This document shows positions 57,753 through 64,000 of a stretch of 64,000 bases of DNA, in pieces. Positions within the stretch are counted from its first letter, which is position 1. The number at the start of each line of letters is the position of its first letter. This DNA comes from Chrysoperla carnea (taxonomy: Eukaryota; Arthropoda; Insecta; Neuroptera; Chrysopidae), in contig NC_058342.1 in assembly GCF_905475395.1 (NCBI RefSeq), positions 7,252,001-7,316,000 on the forward strand, read 5' to 3'. The notes beneath the pieces are model-generated. The model had not been told where the DNA came from and searched no databases. It saw only the letters and a program-made list of their open reading frames with translations. Both the position numbers and the translations under genes were made by a program.

Positions 57753-59595
57753 CCTTATGGAAAAAATAAACTGTTACAAAGTTTAAATAAGAGTTCTTAA
57801 AGTTTTACTTTCTCTTCTTACAAACTCTGAAAAAGTCTTATAAACTCTGAATAAGATCTAATAGTACGTAAAAAGTAGGAATTATTCCATCTTTTCGTCC
57901 TCTGCCAGAAGAGTTATTCAGAGTTAATAAAACTTACTAAAAGAGTTAGTAAGACTTTTTCAGAGTTTTTAATACTTAAAAAAAGTTTTCAATAATTTTT
58001 TTGAGGCTGTAAAAAGAATTATTCCGACTTTTTAAAACTTTCAATAGTAAATTTATAGGCTATAAAAAGAATTAGTAAAAGTTTTTAATACTTAAAAAAA
58101 GTATTTTATAAAAATGTCAAAAGAATTAGTAAGAGTTTTTAATACTTAAAAAAAGTATTTCATAAAAATGTCAAAAGAATTATTCAGAGTTTTTCTGACT
58201 TATTTTCTATATTTATTAAAATTTTTTGCGAATTACATTATAATTATTATTTCAGTTATCGTTGTCATTATAAATTCGTCAAGTGAAACTTAAATATCCA
58301 ATAACAAATTATTTTGCAACACAGGCAAAATAATTTGTTACTGGATATTTAAGTTTCACATGACGAATTTATAATGACAACGATAACTGAAATATTTTCA
58401 AATATAAATAAATATAATCAATCGCAGTTCAAAAGTTTAAGGTAATAAATTTGAAGAAAAAATTAAAAACAAATTTTTATTTTTTCTGTTTATTTTTACA
58501 AAGTTTTTTTTTTTACATTTTTTAAATTATAAAATCTTTTTTTAGGAGCGCTTATTGTGCGCTGTTTTTGAATATTAATTTTTTTGTTTGGTTTTACAAA
58601 CTTTTGAAGCTTATATTAATATTTTTTAAATCTATTTACTATCGCTTTAATTTTATTCATTCCTAATTATCATAAATAAATAAATTATTAATTAGTAACA
58701 TAAAAGTATACATAATACTTCACGAGCAATTATTGCACGCTGTTCAATGGACGATATTACTTTTTTGTTTGATTATGACAAAAACTTAAAACATATATTA
58801 ACTTTTTTAAAAACAATAAATTATAAATTATTAACATAAAAACATAAATAATATCTTACGAGCAGTAACTGCACTCTTTGTATTCCTTTTACCAATTTGG
58901 TACGAAAAAAAAAATTACATTTTTAAATTGTTAAATATACAGTGATGTATTTTAATTGTTAAAAAAAATATATATTTTAATAAATCGGTGGAATTTGTGT
59001 TTGATTTAATTAGAATAATTTAATACATTTTATAATACAAGAAAGAATTTTTATTGTAATTTGCAAACATAATTCAGTTAAATAAAAATACAATTTTATA
59101 GAAAAATAGATACAAAAATAATTGACTGGATAATTTTTAAAATTCAATAAAAATTGAAAGCAAATTAAAAAAAAAATCAATTATACAATTTTTATTTTTA
59201 TTATTTTCAATAATTATTAACTATCAATTGTTTTTGTCAATCTTTTTTAGATGAAAATTTTTTAAATCAATCATACAAAAACGGATTGAAATCAACGTCT
59301 AAAATTTACTCTTCAATTTAGATACTACAAAATGACAAAAAATATGTAAATTTAAGAGAATTCGTACCTTTCGGATTTGAGATCCGGACTAATTTTTTTT
59401 TTGTTGGTTTGTTTCTTCAGTAGATTTCGTTTTGATAAAGACGATTTTCTTCTGTCGTGTATCTCTTCTCCTCGGCTTTCGTAAACTGTTTCAACGAATA
59501 AATTGTACTAAAATTTTTAAAATATGTTAGCAATGCAAATTTTACAGAAAAAAATTTCGAGTTTTTTATATAAAAATACCACCAGGCATTTGTTT
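57753..59595. repeat. Foldback left inner arm (about 1.84 kb)
   Basis: It pairs with 60150-61981. It contains tandem units of about 59 bp near 57950-58190 ('gagtttttaatacttaaaaaa', 'aaatgtcaaaagaatta') and a 147 bp hairpin at 58248-58394. The loop-side end is 'ataccaccaggcatttgtt'. Confidence 0.85.
58248..58394. repeat. Nested hairpin in the left arm
   Basis: 'tatttcagttatcgttgtca' pairs with 'tgacaacgataactgaaata' at the outside and 'caaattattttgc' with 'gcaaaataatttg' at the inside, around the loop AACACAG. Arm pairing is about 68 bp with very few mismatches. Confidence 0.85.
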
Positions 59596-59597
59596 TT

Positions 59598-59855
59598 AGG
59601 ACGTAAAAAGTGAGGTGTGTGTAAAAATTGGGTCTTGAGTCCAGAGATCAATATTTTAATTCGTTATAGATTGAACAAAAGTGTAAAAAACATTCCTTAT
59701 AAAAATTAACAACTTTTGTTTGAAACATTTTTTCGTAAACTTCACTGTTTACCCTTGAGGGCGCAAATTATATAGTATGTACATGGTATTTCAAAAATTG
59801 ATTCAGTCATTTGTTTGTTTTCACTTGTTTTTTTTAATTTAGTTTAGATCTTAAG
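59598..59855 (+). repeat. GTCCGT repeat fragment in the foldback loop
   Basis: It contains 'gacgtaaaaagtgaggt', 'attgggtcttgagtcc', 'aacaacttttgtttgaaaca', 'acccttgagggcgcaaatta' and 'gattcagtcatttgtttg'. It lacks the GTCCGT-rich 5' part and the GGGTCC palindrome. Confidence 0.7.
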
Positions 59856-60149
59856 AGGTTGTTGGTAATTTTATAAAACTTAACATTTAATAATAGTCAC
59901 TTGTTTAAAAAAAATTGGTAGACATGATTAATCCATGCTGAACATACTTTATTTTTCAATAGGTTATAGGAAGGAACGTACTTAATATTTATATAAAAGT
60001 GTACAAGAGATTTAAAGAAGGGCGGTGCAGTGTCGTACCCCTACACAACAAAACACAACACTTGTGTACAGAGACTATATCAGTGCGTATGTATGCTGGT
60101 TATTATGTGTTATAATATATTGGCTCTAAATAAAATAAAATACAAAACT
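59856..60149. other. Rest of the foldback loop
   Basis: This is unique DNA with a somewhat GC-richer patch 'agggcggtgcagtgtcgtac' near 60020. No coding frame of note. Confidence 0.35.
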
Positions 60150-61981
60150 AAACAAATGCCTGGTGGTATTTTTATATAAAAAACTCGAAATTTTTTTCTG
60201 TAAAATTTGCATTGCTAACATATTTTAAAAATTTTAGTACAATTTATTCGTTGAAACAGTTTACGAAAGCCGAGGAGAAGAGATACACGACAGAAGAAAA
60301 TCGTCTTTATCAAAACGAAATCTACTGAAGAAACAAACCAACAAAAAAAAAATTAGTCCGGATCTCAAATCCGAAAGGTACGAATTCTCTTAAATTTACA
60401 TATTTTTTGTCATTTTGTAGTATCTAAATTGAAGAGTAAATTTTAGACGTTGATTTCAATCCGTTTTTGTATGATTGATTTAAAAAATTTTCATCTAAAA
60501 AAGATTGACAAAAACAATTGATAGTTAATAATTATTGAAAATAATAAAAATAAAAATTATATAATTGATTTTTTTTTTAATTTGCTTTCAATTTTTATTG
60601 AATTTTAAAAATTATCCAGTCAATTATTTTTGTATCTATTTTTCTATAAAATTGTATTTTTATTTAACTGAATTATGTTTGCAAATTACAATAAAAATTC
60701 TTTCTTGTATTATAAAATGTATTAAATTATTTTTATGTTTTGAAGCTTTACTTTGTGGAACATGTTTTAATTAAATCAAACACAAATTCCACCGATTTAT
60801 TAAAATATATATTTTTTTTAACAATTAAAATACATCACTGTATATTTAACAATTTAAAAATGTAATTTTTTTTTTCGTATCAAATTGGTAAAAGGAATAC
60901 CAAGAGTGCAGTTACTGCTCGTAAGATATTATTTATGTTTTTATGTTAATAATTAATAATTTATTGTTTTTTAAAAAGTTAATATAAGTTTCAAGTTTTT
61001 GTCATAATCAAAATAAAAAGTAATATAGTCTATTGAACAGCGTGCAATAATTGCTCGTAAAGTATTATGTATACTTTTATGTTACTAATTAATAATTTAT
61101 TTATTTATGATAATTAGGAATGAATAAAATTAAAGCGATAGTAAATAGATTTAAAAAATATTAATATAAGCTTCAAAAGTTTGTAAAACCAAACAAAAAA
61201 ATTAATATTCAAAAACAGCGCACTATTTTATAATTTAGAAAATGTAAAAAAAAAACTTTGTAAAAATAAATAGAAAAAATAAAAATTTGTTTTTAATTAT
61301 TTCTTCAAATTTATTACCATAAACGTTTGAACTGCGATTGATTATATTTATATTTGAAAATATTTCAGTTATCGTTGTCATTATAAATTCGTCATATGTG
61401 AAACTTAAATATCCAGTAACAAATTATTTTGCCTGTGTTGCAAAATAATTTGTTATTGGATATTTAAATTTCACTTGACGAATTTATAATGACAACGATA
61501 ACTGAAATAATAATTATAATGTAATTCGCAAAAAATTTTAATAAATATAGAAAATAAGTCAGAAAAACTCTTTGAATGAAAACTTTTTTTAAGTATTAAA
61601 AACTCTTACTAATTCTTTTGACATTTTTATAAAATACTTTTTTTAAGTATTAAAAACTCTTACTAATTCTTTTTATAGCCTATAAATTTACTATTGAAAG
61701 TTTTAAAAAGTCGGAATAATTCTTTTTACAGCCTCAAAAAAATTATTCAAAACTTTTTTTAAGTATTAAAAACTCTGAAAAATTCTTACTAACTTTTTTA
61801 GTAAGTTTTATTAACTGAATAACTCTTCTGGTAGAGGACGAAAAGATGGAATAATTCCTACTTTTTACGTATTATTAGATCTTATTCAGAGTTTATAAGT
61901 CTTTTTCAGAGTTTGTAAGAGAAAGTAAAACTTTAAGAACTCTTATTTAAACTTTGTAACAGTTTATTTTTTCCATAAGGG
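60150..61981. repeat. Foldback right inner arm (about 1.83 kb)
   Basis: Inverse copy of 57753-59595. Small indels occur, for example near 61225, where 'ggagcgcttattgtgcgctg' of the left arm has lost part of its partner. Overall identity is high, so the arms have been kept alike or arose recently. Confidence 0.85.
61361..61509. repeat. Nested hairpin in the right arm
   Basis: Inverse copy of the hairpin at 58248-58394, with loop CTGTGTT and outer pair 'tatttcagttatcgttgtca'/'tgacaacgataactgaaata'. Confidence 0.85.
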
Positions 61982-63414
61982 ATCTCAGAAAAAAAACACT
62001 GTTTAAGGCAACAAAGGGTCCTATTTGATTCTATTAATATTAAAAATTCTTACTTCAAACTGCGGGTGGTTCAATAAAGTTTGTGGATTTTTAAGTACGA
62101 TAGTCAAACGATTAAGATGAAACAACTGTAAATTTTTCACTCCCTTTGTAGAAAATCGATTTTTATGTTTTTGTCGTTATTATAATCTTTGGATGGTAGG
62201 GAACGTTTTTTCGTTAAAAAAAATTGTTTTTAGTAAATATTTTTTGAAAGGAGGTTGGTTAAATGACTTTTGTCAATATTCCTGAGTGGTCCTACGATTC
62301 TCGAACGATTGAGCACAATAACACCCCAGAATTTGCAGTATTTCATTAGAATTCAACTTACATATTTTTTTCGTTAAAAAAAACAATTATTTTTTGTTAA
62401 TTTTTTTCAAACGGAGGTTGGTCAAACGATTTTTGTGAATATTTCTGGGTGGACCTACGATTCTCGAACAACTGAGATCAAAAACACCCCAGAATTCGTG
62501 CTGCTTATTTAAAAATTCATCTTTCATTTTTTTTCGTTAAAGGAAAAAAATCGTTTTTTGTGAATATTTTTCGAACTGAGGATGGTCTAACGAATTTTGT
62601 GGTTATTCTAGCCTGGTCCTACGATTTTGAAATTATTTAGATGAAAAAAATCTATAAATTTATCACTCCTTTAGTAGAAAATCGATTATTATTTTTTTGT
62701 CGTTATTACAATCTTTGGATGGTGAATTCACCTTAAGGGTACGTTTTTTCGTTTAAAAAAAAAAATAGTTTTTTGTAAATATTTTTCGAACGGAGGGTGT
62801 TATAACGATTTTTGTGAATATTTCTGCCTGGCCCTACGATTGTCCAATGATTAAGGCAGAAAATTTGCACGTTTTCAGTTTAAAATAGTACTTATGGTAT
62901 TTTTTTCTTTGATTCGTTAATTCGATAATCTGGAATCGTAAAATATTCTTTCATGAATCGTGATAGAAGAACGTTGGTGGGAGACAAATAGGGGTTGTTT
63001 GATTACCAAGCGTTTTCAATGGTTTAGTATGAAATATTTGACCATTTTCATGATGAAAATCTACAATGATATTTTATGGTGGAGGCTGTGGGAAATTATT
63101 TCAATCGTGAATCTTTATCGAACGGTAGGTGGTCAAACGAAAATTGTGAGTGGTCAAAAGTGGCCCTACGATTTTGAATCGATTGAGCTCACAATAAAAT
63201 TAAATTTCGTTCTTGGGGGTGCTATCATGTTATTTTCGCTAGGATGGTCATGGTGGAGGCTGCGAGAAATAAAATTTTGAATCGGGAATATTTTCCGAAC
63301 GGAGGGTGGTCAAACGAAAATTGAGGGTGGTCAAAAGTGGTCCTACGATGGTCAAACGATTAAGCTCATAAAAAACGTAAAATTTGTTCATGGGGGTGCC
63401 ATCTTCTCAAACCT
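61982..63414. repeat. Foldback right outer section, longer degenerate tandem array
   Basis: About seven units of 150-220 bp carry 'gaNNggagggtggtcaaacg', 'tttttgtgaatatttctgg', 'gtggtcctacgattNtNgaa' and 'cgattgagNtcaNaa'. Unit starts are near 62245, 62410, 62575, 62790, 62960 (weak), 63120 and 63298. A 106-codon frame (62960-63280) reads through the array and is a by-product. Confidence 0.7.
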
Positions 63415-63524
63415 CTTTTAGTTAATATTTTAATCTGATTCAATGAAATTCGACTTGGACAGTCATATTTTCTTCGATTTCTTCTTTTCTCTTCTCTTTT
63501 TCTTGCTGGATGTTCATAAATTGT

Positions 63525-63790
63525 TTAACTGAAGTCAAATTGTTTAACTGAAATCAGCTGTCTCTTCGTCGATGTTACATGAATTGGATCCAATTGAACA
63601 TTCGAACAAAACTGTCCTTGGCAATTAGCACATGCTAGTGAACACAATAACCTTACTCTTTTACAGCTACATCTAGCTTTACAAAATTTTTTGCGATTGT
63701 AAAAAATAGTGTTTGGGAGTTTTCCCGAGCAGGTGGGAGTTTAGTGTGAATCGGTTCTAAAATTTTATCTGTTAATTTGCAACTCTAGTC
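63525..63790 (-). pseudogene. Cysteine-rich tail of a transposon-derived protein, frameshifted
   Basis: On the - strand one frame gives KILEPIHTKLPPARE. After a shift near the GGGAAA at about 63725, another frame gives LPNTIFYNRKKFCKARCSCK, then RLLCSLACANCQGQFCSN and VQLDP before a stop at 63527-63525. The 'LPPAPE..LNTIF' lead followed by C-x(3)-C-x-C and C-x(3)-C-x(2)-C spacing is a pattern I associate with the C-terminus of transposon-derived proteins common in insects. It is related in shape to, but not a copy of, the fragment at 12252-12480. Confidence 0.5.
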
Positions 63791-64000
63791 TTCTGGGTTC
63801 AGTTGATGGCCTAGCTATGTCTGAATTTGATAGTATACTCGATACAAGTGTTGATTAGCAGAAGCCGATGTTGGAGAGAGATAAGATAGTTGTACTTGTT
63901 TCTTGTTAAAGTTAAATATGTTTACTTGTTAATACAATCAATTTTTTTGGAAAAATAAACAGCAAGGAGAAAGCTACTCTTTGGTAATTATTGTTTAGGA
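63791..64000. other. Window end, nothing recognised
   Basis: I see no supported feature in the last 210 bases. Confidence 0.3.

Larger units (their letters stand above)
56819..63414. mobile_element. 6.6 kb foldback (FB/Mutator-like) element
   Basis: It starts AGGTTTGCGAAGATGGCACC and ends with the inverse GGTGCCATCTTCTCAAACCT. The flanks CTGTTAGTT (56810-56818) and CTTTTAGTT (63415-63423) differ at one base, which suggests a 9 bp target duplication as made by Drosophila FB and Mutator-like elements. Left arm 56819-59595, loop 59596-60149, right arm 60150-63414. The inner 1.84 kb of each arm (57753-59595 and 60150-61981) pairs almost perfectly. The outer parts are degenerate tandem repeats of unequal number. 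No transposase frame was found, so it would depend on an enzyme made elsewhere. Confidence 0.8.

Noticed and set aside
62960..63280. Trp-rich 106-residue open frame
   Set aside because: It reads through degenerate tandem repeats of the foldback right arm, and its partner in the left arm is not open.
1..64000. CRISPR array, operon or bacterial genes
   Set aside because: No short regularly spaced identical repeats with unique spacers and no run of co-directional long frames; all evidence points to eukaryotic DNA.

Overview
This window looks like AT-rich nuclear DNA from an insect. The reasons are short spliced exons with GT/AG borders, a CTTNBP2-family host gene, and copia, BEL/Pao, CR1-like, RTE-like, Penelope-like, SINE and foldback elements of insect type. 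The sequence does not fix the order or species. There is no sign of bacterial or viral genome organisation.

The only well-supported host gene is on the + strand, in six exons from 9006 to 29149. It encodes a CTTNBP2 N-terminal-like (cortactin-binding protein 2 family) protein of 528 residues, with a coiled-coil head, a Ser/Thr/Pro-rich linker and a conserved PPPIPPNKP-type tail. Its 10.6 kb third intron carries an antisense, decayed CR1-like retrotransposon, a foldback element and a 1.85 kb non-autonomous DNA transposon. A possible last exon of a second, unidentified gene lies on the - strand at 723-951.

The rest is mostly mobile DNA. 1-9 kb holds a MITE, a dispersed 0.5-0.6 kb repeat (called the GTCCGT repeat here) and a palindrome broken open by a 1.5 kb TA-flanked element packed with TGACGTCA and TTACGTAA octamers. 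30-37 kb holds a retroelement 3' end with a CCTAA tail, a 1.2 kb palindrome, an RTE-like fragment and a 710 bp hairpin MITE nested in a GTCCGT repeat. 40.5-45.7 kb is a BEL/Pao element with both LTRs, a TACTT target duplication and a pol broken in several ways. 47.4-51.9 kb is a copia element with LTRs that look identical, an ATATA target duplication, an initiator-tRNA-Met half-tRNA primer site and one intact 1278-codon gag-pol. 52.7-56.2 kb holds a Penelope-like GIY-YIG remnant and a 5'-truncated non-LTR element. 56.8-63.4 kb is a 6.6 kb foldback element with 2.8 and 3.3 kb arms, a near-perfect 9 bp target duplication and a second palindrome nested in each arm.

The recurring theme is concentric palindromes: hairpins inside foldbacks, often with a GTCCGT repeat in the loop, and later elements inserted into earlier ones so that the order of insertion can be read. 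All repeat boundaries were judged by eye, with no alignment program.
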